Of a DNA stretch of 64,000 nucleotides, positions 35,904 to 48,856 are shown piece by piece. This DNA is from Lathyrus oleraceus (Eukaryota > Streptophyta > Magnoliopsida > Fabales > Fabaceae), in contig NC_066579.1 of NCBI RefSeq assembly GCF_024323335.1, positions 356,516,900-356,580,899 of the forward strand, in the 5' to 3' direction. The position numbers and the translations under genes were made by a program. Under the pieces are notes generated by a model, which had not been told where the DNA came from, made no database searches, and saw only the letters and a list, made by a program, of their open reading frames with translations. Numbering within the stretch: position 1 is the first letter of the stretch; each line of letters begins with the position of its first letter.

Positions 35904-37165
35904 AGGAGAATTGTCATCCAAGGCGCAGCGGAATTTAAAAATTTCTCCATTTAGTGATCCTTACGAATGGGCATGATCAGTGATAGAATCGTTACCTCTC
36001 ATGGCGATTCAAACCTTTGGTGCAGATCTCTTGTAATGATCAAAACCTTGGATACAAATCCACGGAGCGATCACGAACGTTGAACGATGACAACGTCTCT
36101 ACTCAGTCCACACGAACGGGTTCCTTCAATCTCAGTGCTAGCTGGTACGAATGAAGGCTTTGAGTGAGAGAGAGAGAGGGAAACGAAATTCCAAGTCTTC
36201 ACTTGAGTTTTAGTCTGAGTGACAATGCTTCTACCCAAGGGTTCTATTTATAGAACCACTTGTGTGGGCTTCAAGCTAAAAAGCCCACTTAAGTGTATTT
36301 TGGCCCATATCTTATAATATGCCCAAAATCACTTAAGCGTATGGTACCTTACCATATTTCGTATTCCACTTAAGTGCACCGTACCTTACGGTGTTCCTTA
36401 GTTACTCTATTTCTCATAAATCCGTCCTTTGTGTGTGACCCTGTAGGTTTTCGCGACGTTGGCAATTATATTAAATCACGCCTTTAACATAATAAACAGT
36501 GAGCGGTATCTAGCAACACATCACTGCTACCCAAGACACGAAAATGTCATGTGATTTGACAAAACCTTATATGATAATACTTATGTGTATAATTACCCCT
36601 TTGCCCTTATGTCTGTATTAAACACAAGGTATAGACCGTGTCATCCTTGTCCAGTTCAATATTGGGCCCATAGACATTTATCCTGTTACAGATAACGTTG
36701 GATCAGCAACAAAGCACTCGACTCTACATCTAGGATCCATAGTGGTTTCAGGTCGAAGAGTGGTATACACCATTATCACCATGAGAATAACTTATGACAC
36801 TTTGCATAACTTTCTATATAGTATTCTCATAGTGGGTCAATCCGGTATAAATATTACTCTTAATATTCATACCTGTGTTTAAGACTTGATAACTCTTTAT
36901 CTATGATCCATGAGATGTGATCATCAGTCTACAAACATAATAGTCTTAATGCTTTAATGTTATCCCACTTCACAATAAAGCTCGACTACGGATACTTTAA
37001 GAATAGTGTCCTTATGTTTAATGTGATCTCATGATTAAGTCATACTTGATACATTAAATGGACTAGCTATTCTAGGGACTTTATTAAACAACCATAATAA
37101 AGAAAAAGCCTTAAATAATTCGATACAAGTACCAAAAGTATTGGCCTCTAGGGCTTACACCAACA
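35901..37165 (-). mobile_element. solo LTR (1265 bp), probably Ty1/copia
   Basis: On the minus strand it starts TGTTGGTGTAAGCCCTAGAG and ends TTCTCCTTCA, with the GTATG duplication on both sides. A TATAAATA promoter sequence lies on the minus strand at 36245-36252, about 920 bp from its start, an ordinary LTR layout. The copia assignment comes from the TGTTGG...TTCA ends and length only; no coding region is present. Confidence 0.8.
36245..36252 (-). promoter_or_regulatory. TATA box of the copia-type solo LTR
   Basis: TCTATAAATAGAA on the minus strand, the best promoter candidate in this LTR. Confidence 0.5.
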
Positions 37166-37170
37166 GTATG

Positions 37171-37622
37171 ATCGATAAAGTTCATCTCCAAGGATGAGGG
37201 AGACGACCGTCAAGCCATACGATGTTAAACGCAGCACTTCGTGGGAGGCAACCCACGCGGTTTTTATCTAACTATTTACATGCTTGGTGTGTTTACAGGT
37301 TTATTCGTAGGTTCATGGTTACATCGCGTAGTTCATAAGAGAAGGCTTGAGTTAAACTCATATAATATTGTCGAATACCAGAAGAACAGGGATATAACCA
37401 AAAATAGTGGAAAACTAAAAAAAAATGAAAAAACAGGGCCCTGACACGGGCGCCCGTGTCACCTAACACGGCTAGTGTCAGGCAAGCAAGGAAAAACCAT
37501 TTTTTACAGTAGGCTGACACTGCACCCGTCTCAGCGGACACGGCCACCCGTGTCAGCTAACACGGCCCATGTCATCTCTACTGGGAGGAGCCTTAAATTA
37601 CAGTGGCCTGACACGGTCGCCC
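37171..37622 (+). other. Athila-like 3' UTR with palindromes
   Basis: It begins with the few codons cut off by the solo LTR, then GTTAAACGCAGCACTTCGTG GGAGGCAACCC-type sequence common after Athila integrase. Palindromic motifs follow, including the perfect 20-mer TGACACGGGCGCCCGTGTCA at 37442-37461. It ends abruptly at 37622. No gene is seen; the frames at 37241-37547 are incidental. Confidence 0.65.
37442..37554. repeat. GACACGG/CCGTGTC palindrome cluster
   Basis: A perfect 20-nt palindrome at 37442-37461 and an imperfect one at 37537-37554 (GACACGGCCACCCGTGTC). Related copies are at 31778-31797 and about 31850-31950 in the LTR of the same element. They could form hairpins in RNA. Confidence 0.75.
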
Positions 37623-39118
37623 TGTAGCGGTAAATTCATGATCATCAAGCTATGGATAAGCTAGACATCAAATAACAAGAGTCGTCACCACACTTTTAAT
37701 GTTTCCAAGGGAAAGGGGAAAAAGTACGAACAAAACCCAAAAGTAAGAAGTTTTCAAATCAAAACTAATAAAATGTCAGAGATTACAGGTAAGGGGATTG
37801 GTTACACAGAGGGAAGGTGTTAGCACCCAAAGTGTCCTAGGTACTCCTAGGGAGCCCTTTTTGTGTGCGTATGGGGGATGAGAAAAGAATTCATTAATTA
37901 TATTTTTGTGTTTCACAAGACCTTCAAACTTGTGCCTACGTACCAATATAAAAATGAGGGATCAAAACCTCGTAGTTCGTGATACAAATTTCAAAGTGGG
38001 TTCATTGCTTTTAACAAAAATTAAGTTTGAAAGGCACAAAGGCCTAAAAATGGTTTGAATGAGTTATTTCTTTTTTTGGCTTTTGAAAGTTTAGGTCAAG
38101 TATAGTTAAATTTATTTACAAGTTTGATTAAGAAAAGCAGTTTGAAAATGCACTGGCATAAGGCCAAAGTTTCTAGTTTACAAAATGGTCAAAATTTAGA
38201 AAATAACAAGTTCAAACAAAGAACTTTTTGAAAGGAGGGAGAGATTTTGAAATTAAAGAAATGGGGAGGAGATGAAGAGACTAATCTTATGCACAAAATT
38301 AAAAGTTAAGAGTTGAAAAGATCTGACCGATGGGTAGCAATCCAATAGGCAAGAATGCCATATAGAAACCCAAAACTCCCTTGGATATTAGAATCAAGCA
38401 ACAAACAATGCATACAATATTAACTTGAAAAGCAAGGAATCAAATAAAGATAGCCTCATCCAATCTTTAGCCACTCCATGATCTTCTTCAAAGTTTCCCA
38501 TGCATCAGATGAATTCCAAGATGGCACAAATCACAGGTTCAAAATAACAGCTTCATAATGATCATGTTGCAGATGAACTCAAATGGATCTTCAAAAATGT
38601 ATCAGATGAAGTTTCAAATTGCAAGCTCTCGGTTTCATGATAATTGGCATTGGCCAAGTCCTTTAGCATAGAGATGTTGCCTAAATTCTAAGTCCAATTG
38701 TCCAAGATCAAGTCAACAGTCCACACAAAAGTTTTTTAGGGTTTTTGTTGTTATTATGTACATTAATGGTAAAAGACCACACAAACAAACAAAATATACA
38801 CAAACAAGATATATCACACAATATGGTCCAAGTGGACAAAGTGAAAATGACATTAACATAAACAATTAGAATGGTATGAATAATGACAAATGAATAGAAC
38901 TTAAAAATTAAAGTGCATTAAAATAAAGGACTTGAAATTAAATGTTAGTTGTTAATGAGTTAGAAGTTAGTATTGTTTTGCTTTTGCTTTTTTTTAAGTC
39001 ATTCTTTGGAGAAAACTCAACCCACTTATCACAAGCATGGATCCTTGAGCCAAGACATCTTCCAAAGAAAGGAAAAAAGGCCAAGTTTCCACATAATACC
39101 ATGAAAGAGGGGAGACTT
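37623..39118 (-). mobile_element. Ogre LTR fragment, reversed, truncated
   Basis: It matches 26516-28076 of the solo LTR in the same reversed orientation, starting with the LTR end TGTAGCGGTAAATTC and stopping at GGGAGACTT. The remaining two-thirds of the LTR are missing. No target duplication can be assigned because the other side is lost. Confidence 0.85.
37795..37851 (-). promoter_or_regulatory. conserved LTR-end hairpin and CTAACACC block
   Basis: A perfect CCTAGG-AGTA-CCTAGG at 37836-37851 (minus strand) with the adjoining GCTAACACCTTCCC block. Confidence 0.6.
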
Positions 39119-39207
39119 GATGATGTTATTTAAGTCCATTCTACTGAGTTGATACGAAGATTTTAACCTTCACATCCTTAGTTAGAATGTTCTTAAATGG
39201 GGGCAGC
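39119..39207 (+). other. Ogre 3' end: hairpin and polypurine tract
   Basis: It matches the segment of copy A between the 3' UTR and 3' LTR. Inverted repeat arms are at 39128-39143 and 39183-39198, and a polypurine tract AAATGGGGGCAGC ends at 39207, immediately before TGTAAGACCC. It is the 3' end of an Ogre in plus orientation, possibly copy B. Confidence 0.75.
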
Positions 39208-42087
39208 TGTAAGACCCAAATTTTGACCCTAAGATCCCTCATGCTATCTCATCATTTGCATATGCTTTGGGATCACACCTTGGAATCCTCCTTACCCCTC
39301 ATTCATTGGGTTTGCATTGGGAGAGATCACCAAGTACATTCGATTTTATAATACTTTGTTTTTCATTGTTTACTAACCAAAATACCAAAAGTATGTCTAT
39401 GTATAGCCTTATTTCTTTTGTAGGTAATGTGTGCATCCACAAATGCCTCATCAAGCTCATATCTAGGGTTTGATACCCTAAATGCAAGGAGATCAATCAA
39501 GAGATGGTTCACATTGGATATATACATCATATATGGGTCCCCATGACTTTCATTTATCATTTTGATCAAGAAATCATCAAGAGTTTGAAGCTTGCTTGCC
39601 CTGGAAGCCCTAATTCATTTGGGTATCTTGTGTAACTTCCTCAACAAGTTTCTTCAACATTTGATCAAATATTTCAAGGGATACTTTATTATACATCATA
39701 TTATGCATATATTATCCTCCATTAGTCCACAAGATCAATAGAACTTCAAGTTTGCAAGTTGGTTCATGGTGGTTTACCAGAGAAAGTCAACTGGTCAAAA
39801 CTGGGGTTCACTAGACCATATATCCTATAATTTTTGTCATATGAAAATCATTCCAAGAGAAATGTTACTCCTTATGACATTCTAAACAACTTTCATGTTG
39901 ACATCAAGAGCTAGTTTTTCTTGGAAAGTCATTTTTCATGGTGAAACATTATAGATCGTTTTGTTTGTGCCCTAGTTAGAAGGTCAATTTCCAAAGACCA
40001 TAACTTGCTCAATTTTTATGAGATGAAGGCCATCCAAGTTTCATGATCAATTTCAAGATCTACAACTTTGTTTCTTTGAGAAACTTAAAATTAAACTTGC
40101 AAGGGCATGTGCCAAGAGGAAACATTATAGGTCATTTTGGGCAATTACCATTGAACAAACAATTTTCCTCAATTTCTAAAATGCATAACTCCTTCATGCC
40201 AAATCCAAATGAGGTCAAATTTTTGACCAAATTGAAGCGTCTGGAAAGAGATACAACTTTGATGAAGGAAGTTTTTCAATTTGAAGCCCATAGCAAAAGT
40301 TATTCAAGGTGGAAGAAGTGAACATTTGACTTGGTACTTAGAAAAGTTTCAATTATGTTTGATTTTCCAAACTTCCACCTCAAAATTCATCATGATCCAA
40401 GCTTAAAATGGAAAAAATTTCGACAGAAAGTTGTTCCCCTTGATCTCACCTTTCCATAATGTCCAAGATCACCTCATTTGGGCCAAGATTGAGGGACTTG
40501 CACATGGTTCCTTTCATAGGCTTGTTTTGGTAAAATTTGAATTCAAATAGCCATTTCCTATTGCATGCTTACATGTTATGGTTTCAGTACTCAATGTGCA
40601 CGAATTGGAGTTGGACTGCATCACTCCTTAGGCCCAAATCATTGCCCATGCATACATGCATCAAAGTTTCTAAAATTGGCAAAATTTTAAAGTGTGTGAA
40701 AAGCAACTTGAGAGACTATAAATACAAGGCCATTGTGATCAGAAAGGGGATCCTGCTTTCCCAAGATTTGAACCATTGCCTCCCTAACCTCCATTAAAGA
40801 ATAAACTTGAAGATTTCACTTGAAATCGAGTTTCAAACCTCCTTCAGTTTTGAGATTGAAACTCCAAGATACCAAGTCCTTCTTTGATCTAATTCACTTC
40901 CTGCACGCTTCTGGAGTCGAGCCAAGGCCAATTAGAAGCAAGATCAAGCCAAATTCAAGCTACTCGAAGGTGATTTTTCATAAACTTTCTCTCTTCGATT
41001 CTCTCTCAATTCTACACCATTCTATTTTATTTTTGGTTGACTGAAGTCATACCAATGTAGGCAACAAGATTGAGTTGCTTTAGGTCAAGCCGAAGCAACT
41101 CAGATCATGAACCTCAAATTTCAAATCCATGTATCTTTTAATATACTTGGAATTGGAAGAAATGGAGGTCAGATTCGTGCTCCTGAGCATTTTTACTTCA
41201 AAAACATGTACTCACTTTTCATTTTCTGTTTGGTTTCTGATGGACCAGTCCGGTGAGGTCCACCGGAGAAGATGACCTGAGCCCTAGCTCCGGTGGTGTG
41301 TTGGCATGTCCAGAACCCTTTGATCATCATCCCACGTTTTAATTGATCCTTTGCATTCAAATACCAAGTTTTTAACGCGTTGACTGCAGTGCACCACGGA
41401 ACGCGCGCGCTTGGCCATCAGATCTACCACCTCAATTAATGAGGGAGATCTCATGGCCCTTGTTTTTTTTGTATTTTTTGAATTACCATTTAATCCACTT
41501 ATTTTATTTTAATCATAGAAATTTCACTTTTAATCCAAAAAATATGGGACTTTCACCAAAAATCTTTAAATATTTGTCCCTTTCACATTCTAAATTAAAA
41601 CAATCGGATTAATTTTGATATTTTTCATGAGTTAAATGTTTTTGTGGATATTTTTAATTGTTTAAAAATAATTCAGACTTTTTAAAAATTGTGAAATTTT
41701 TTGTTCAAGGTCCTTTGACCTTGTTTGACCTAGGATAAATCCCTTGGCCATTTATTTTGTGTTTTGAAGGGATTTTAGGTTTTGACCAAATTAAAATGTG
41801 TTTTAATTCATTTTTAAATTTATTTTTAATTGATTAAAAGTTTAAAAATATTGTTGAGCCATTTTTATGGTCTTGCGATGATTGACTTTCTGTTTGGGCC
41901 TTGGTCAAGGTTGATTTGACTTTTGTTGGATCAAAACCATTGGATTTAAGGGATTGATGAAATATATATTTCATCTCCCAAAATGAATGGATGGTTTTGA
42001 TTTGATGAAATTCCTCCCATGATCAATTTGTATTTCTATCTTCCGTTCCCTTTTCATATCCTTCCTTATTCTTCCCCATTCCATCAT
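39208..42087 (+). mobile_element. Ogre 3' LTR, plus orientation, interrupted
   Basis: It starts TGTAAGACCC and is collinear with 1-2456 joined to 15494-15710 and with the reversed solo LTR. It breaks at 42087, where a copy A-type LTR starts. It could be the 3' LTR of copy B, with the end of integrase and the 3' UTR deleted, but it is only moderately similar to the 5' LTR. Short frames at 39267-41044 are incidental. Confidence 0.8.
40717..40724 (+). promoter_or_regulatory. TATA box of the Ogre LTR
   Basis: TATAAATA in GACTATAAATACAAGG, equivalent to 1284. Confidence 0.5.
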
Positions 42088-43084
42088 TGTAGCGGGGTAT
42101 TCCTTACCATTAGAGATATTGACTAAATCCAAGGTAAATCATACAAGTCGAGTCGCCACCGCACTTCTATTTATCCAAAGGAATGGTTAGAAAGCGAATA
42201 AAAACATAAAAGTTTTATCGAATCAAAAACTAGTAAAAATGTCAGAGATCTGGGTAAGGGGGTTGGTTATGCAATGGGAAGGTTTTAGGCACCCAAAACA
42301 TCCTAGGTACTCCTAGGGAGCCCTTTTCACACTTGTTGTAAGGTTGGTATTTTGTGAAAATTTATTTGTGCAAACATGACTGAAGAGATGAGAAGAGAAT
42401 GTACAAGTTATTTACATTTTGTGTTTGGATGGATAAACCCATTACCTACGTACCATCTTTAAAAAGATTAGGATCAAAACCTCGTAGTTCGGGGTAAAAA
42501 TCTCAAAATGAGTTGGTGAATTGATTGGTACAAAAGCCTTAATATCTTTTGTTATCCAAGGGAGAAAACTCAACCTAAAACCACAAATCCACCATGTGAG
42601 GATAGCTTCAACATGCTAGTGAGGGGTTAACCCTATAATAAGCATGGAAGACTCATTGTCCATCACTAAGGATAAAGGTGAGTATTACATCTACCTCAAG
42701 GATAACTCAAACCTAATAGCTAAAGGTTATGGAAAATTTGATTAGGAAAGTGGCCATTGAAACCACAAAAAGACATTTGAATGAGTTATATTTTACCAAT
42801 GAAAAGTATATACAAAATATGGTCAAAGTTGACTTAAGATTCAATTCAAAATAAGTGTTATGAAAAGGAAGTTTTGAAAATCAAAAGCATAAAGCTTAGG
42901 TTTCTAATGTTTGAAAACAAGTGTTAAATTTTTGCACAAAAGTTTTGGCTTGGGTTAGAGTGGAGAGAAGAAGAAGAAAGACTAAAGTCCTAAGCATACA
43001 AGAGGTAAGGGACAAGAAGCAAAACCACACATGGAGTTCCTCTCTTGAGATCATATTGATGATCCAAGTAGCTCCCATCCTTTG
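42088..43084 (-). mobile_element. Ogre copy A-type LTR fragment, reversed
   Basis: It is collinear with 2457-3467 (LTR of copy A) with moderate divergence, starting TGTAGCGGGGTATTC. It breaks after CCCATCCTTTG, where the LTR of copy C begins. The rest presumably lies beyond copy C, outside the window. Confidence 0.88.
42259..42317 (-). promoter_or_regulatory. conserved LTR-end hairpin and CTAACACC block
   Basis: A perfect hairpin at 42302-42317 (minus strand) with the neighbouring block; here the block reads CTAAAACCTTCCC. Confidence 0.55.
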
Positions 43085-45276
43085 TGTAGCACCTCAAATT
43101 TGCACCTATCATTGTACATCTCATTTCATATTAGGTCATAGCATAGCATAATCCATTGCATAGCATTTGCATTGTTCCTCAGTTGCCTCAAGTGCAAGCA
43201 AGCAAGGATTAGGTCAAACTGATCAGGAGATCAGTCTACTAATCAAGCAAAGTTGTTTCTCAAGGAGCAAAAGTCCTAGGGTTTGCCCTACAAGCTCACA
43301 TACCTTGGGGGTCTTTTTGAAGTGTTCAAGTCAAGGGTGGAAGGCTCAGAGGTCAGCAGTCAATGCACAGGCAGGCACAAAACCCTAGACAGTCAACAGT
43401 CAATCAAAGCAGTGGATGGTGGCCATTCTTGAGGAATTTGGGCACCATAGTCAATATTCAAGAGTTCATTTGTCTTGAGACATCATTTTAAGTCAAAATC
43501 TCAAGGAATTAGGGTTTGGAATTCATCAGAAGTGCACAGTCAAGTCCAAAACCCTAGAAAGTCAAAGTTGGTCAACTGTGGTTGATTCTATGGATTTGAT
43601 GGATGGAAATGGTTTGAAGGAGCTTATTCATGTCCTAGTAGGTCTCATGTATCATGGCAAACAATATCATTGAAGAATTTGAAGCCAATCAGAAAATTTC
43701 CAAAAATAGAAACTGGACCTGTAATTGGAATTTGCCAAAACTAGAAACTTCTTGATCCTCAACTTACATCATGATACAAGCTTCAAATGAATTTTTGCCC
43801 AACATGAAAGTTGAAGGTCTTGTTCTCCCATTTTCAAAAAGTCCAAGAACTCTCAAATCCCATGTATGGTTGTCAAGATATGATCCAATCATTTTCATCA
43901 ATTTGTGAACTTCAACTGAGCATATCTCCCAAACCATAAGGCCAAATTTGGTGGGGTTTTTTCCTACAAACCACATTTTTCATCCTCTTTCCAAAAATAT
44001 AAACTTCATGACCTAAAACCTTGCCAATCAAAATGGCATTTTTGGACCTATTCCTTTAAAATTCAAAGTTTGACCCAAGGTTGACTTTTTGCTTCTTTGA
44101 CTTTTTCTTGACTTGGCCAATTGGGAAATGTTTTAAACCATATTTGTGACTTGTCTCAAGCTTAAAAGCATGTCCATAACACCATTACACTCCATTGTTG
44201 AATCAAAATGCAAGTTGGCAAAATGTTGCAAATGGAAGTACATTAAGCAAAGCAAAGTACAGCATTCTGCAGCAACAGCAAAATAGCATTTGGCAAAGCA
44301 TTTACAGCCTGTTGAAGGCCCATTCGACCAGACTTCATACCCCCCACTTCATTTGTACAAAATTGGAAACTTTGCAAATTGGCTTCATGTAAACAAAGCA
44401 AGGTACAGCCTTTGAGGTACAGCACAAAACAGCAATTGGAACAGTCTGTTGGCAGCCTGTCCAGGCCCAAATCGTACAACCATCACACCTCCACTTCACT
44501 TGTACACAATTAGCAACTTTGCAAATGGGAGCATTACCACTAAACCAGCTTACCAATTAATTAGAGGACCTTAAACAGAGGATATAAAGATTCATTTCTG
44601 CACAAATGAGCCCTAATTTTACACAGCCTACCAAGCAGAACACACTCTCACTCTCTTCTTGCAAATTGGCATTTGGAAAATTCTGAGAAGACCACCAAAA
44701 GACACGAGCAACCTTTGCTTCCTCCATCATCCAAGTATTGTTTGGGAGTGCTTTTGAGCATCATTTGTCAACTGGAGCACCTCCTTTTGTACTGCATCAT
44801 CAACTTGCTCCATCATTGGTATTTTTTCGAATTCCTTATTATCCAAAGCCATGCCATGTTCCGTGTACATCTTGTTTAGTAGGTTGGTTTAAGCTTTGAA
44901 TGAACTAAAATGGTCGAGTATGCTGTCTGAAATCTGGATTTACATTTTGGTGAACAAATGCATTTTCCATTGGTTTAGCTTGGTTGTGATAATTTGTTGA
45001 AAATTGATGCCATGATTGTGATACTGAAGGTTTGTTGATGCTATTCATACGTTTGATTTTTGATTTTGGGATTTTTGTTCTTGGTCGAATGCATGATGGT
45101 AGTTGCTTGTTGCTGTCTTGAAACCCTACCCTGCCCAGTACATGAGCTCATGATTATGTGTATTTGGCTGTTAATTGATGTACATGTTAATGGTGCTTCA
45201 TAGGTCAGGATTATTGAGGATTCTGTTTATGTTTTGTTTGTTCACAATTGTTGGTTGATGTTACTGTTAAAACCTT
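43085..45276 (+). repeat. 5' LTR of Ogre copy C, first part
   Basis: Non-coding, AT-rich LTR sequence up to the CACTA insertion. A GGATATAAAG sequence near 44579 is a possible TATA box. Short frames on both strands (43167, 44195, 44243) have no support. Confidence 0.82.
45274..45276. repeat. target site duplication CTT, left of the CACTA element
   Basis: CTT before CACTAC and again at 50989-50991 after GTAGTG. A 3-bp duplication is standard for CACTA elements. Confidence 0.85.
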
Positions 45277-45296
45277 CACTACGCCAAAAATGACTT

Positions 45297-47414
<2,118 letters not shown>

Positions 47415-47784
47415 GTACTCAAAGATGGACTTTCTACTTTGCATGCGCCGTATGCATATGGTTTTGCAATTATAATGCTCACTGTTCTTGTAAAAGCTGC
47501 CACATTTCCGCTGTCAAGAAAGCAGGTTTGTTGTTTTTGGAGCGTGCTTCACTTGTTTTGAAAAGCTGAAAATGATCTATATAAGTCGTGTGTTCTTTGG
47601 ATACTACTAAATTTATTGATATAAATCGCGTTCTTTGACGGTTAAGAGACATTTTCTTCATGTTTTCAACATAATTTAGTTGGATAAATTTTTGTCTGAC
47701 TATTCTCAGGTAGAATCTGCCATGGCTATGCGATCTTTGCAACCTCAAGTGAAGGCTATCCAGAAACAATATGCCGGGGATCAG
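47415..47784 (+). pseudogene. ALB3-like: captured fragment of an ALB3/OXA1-type insertase gene
   Basis: Two exons are seen. Exon 47415-47525 encodes VLKDGLSTLHAPYAYGF followed by a hydrophobic segment ending VKAATFPLSRKQ; exon 47710-47784 encodes VESAMAMRSLQPQVKAIQKQ and YAGDQ. They are joined by a 184-bp intron with GT...AG ends, with acceptor TTTTCAG before and donor GTATTT after. This is the first transmembrane segment and following stromal loop of plastid ALBINO3-family proteins, which insert light-harvesting proteins into thylakoids. Only about 62 residues of a protein of some 450 are present. There is no start codon or transit peptide. The family call is strong, ALB3 versus ALB4 is not decided. 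Confidence 0.88.
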
Positions 47785-48856
47785 GTATTTTATAGGGCTT
47801 CTATAAGTGTTATTTTTAATAATAAAACATGTTTTATAAATACAGTTGGGTATTCTTTTTGAGATATTCTGCATGGGTATACAACCAAGCAATTTTTTTT
47901 TTGATATGCTGTGACTAGGTAATTGAATGAGCTCTACTATATTGTTTGATGAAATTATGATGCCAACACTGCTGTTAATGTTTGGATTCGGATCCTCATG
48001 GACAATAAAGATGCGGAGAAGTTATGATAGTGATGAGTGAGCTTTGAGAATTGTTCCTTTTTGATTGAAGAGTGATGTATGTTTATATAGTTTGGAAGCC
48101 GTAATCGAGTCGGGTAGCTCGGGTAGAATGGTTAAGGCAGGTTAAATTTCAGTTAGATTTGAAGAGTATGATTGTTGGGAATGATTTTAACACTGTTAAT
48201 TTCTGTTAAATAGTTTGTTAAGGATCTATTCATTTTTTGACAGAGCAATTGCACTTGGGGTTGGTTACGGGATGCGATTAAGTTTGTGAATCAGAAGGAA
48301 AATAGATTGGTTATGTTGATTTGGACTAAAACAGGTTATTGAAAAGAAACTGATTATAGTTCTGAAACCTGGATTGTGAGTTGGGTTAATTTCTAAAATC
48401 GTTTTCTCTTACTGTGACTTTCAGGTTTTAGTTGCCTAGTTATTCGCAGCTTTGAAGATTGTGCACAGGAAAAACAGGCATGTCTTCATTGTGTGTGTGT
48501 CCATTGGATTTTTACTTTTATCTTCATTAATATAAAAATGATTTGAAATTAGAACAATTAAAACTGTTCTTGGCCATTAAAAGTGTAGCCATGTCACAAA
48601 AGTCATTTTTCTTGAAGTGGAGATACTTGATTAGGAATTTGATCTAGTTAAATCAGTTTAAGAAATAATAGATCATCGTTCTATCCCAGGGATGCCAAAA
48701 CTTTACGCCTTTTATTTTAGCTGCATGCGAAATGATTTTAACGAGTTTGTGATGATTTCTTGTTAGGCTGCAAAATAAGTATGATTTGTTTATTGTTTTA
48801 TGTCTTCCATAGTTTTAGCATTTATGGTCTTTCAGAAACAATGATTTGTTTCTCAG
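47785..48856 (+). other. CACTA interior, no gene recognised
   Basis: About 1.1 kb, likely intron remains of the ALB3-like and kinase genes, including their junction. A TTTCAG near 48425 and surrounding sequence could be a decayed exon edge, but I recognise no protein. Confidence 0.55.

Larger units (their letters stand above)
31491..37622 (+). mobile_element. Athila-like element, deletion derivative, 3' end lost
   Basis: The LTR (31491-32895) is followed by a PBS with the TTGGCACCGTTGCCGGGG form typical of Athila elements, then gag, a protease with DLGAS, and an Athila-type integrase C-terminus (EGQLVLMFKSRL...GPFVV...FKVNGPRLKHYY). Most of RT, all RNase H and the integrase core are missing. 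A probable copia solo LTR (35901-37165) sits at the end of the coding region. The element is cut at 37623 by an Ogre LTR fragment, and no 3' Athila LTR is seen. The assignment rests on PBS and protein motifs recognised by eye. Confidence 0.8.

Noticed and set aside
37241..37547. Short gene after the Athila-like integrase
   Set aside because: The frame is short, lies in the 3' UTR and runs into palindromic repeats.
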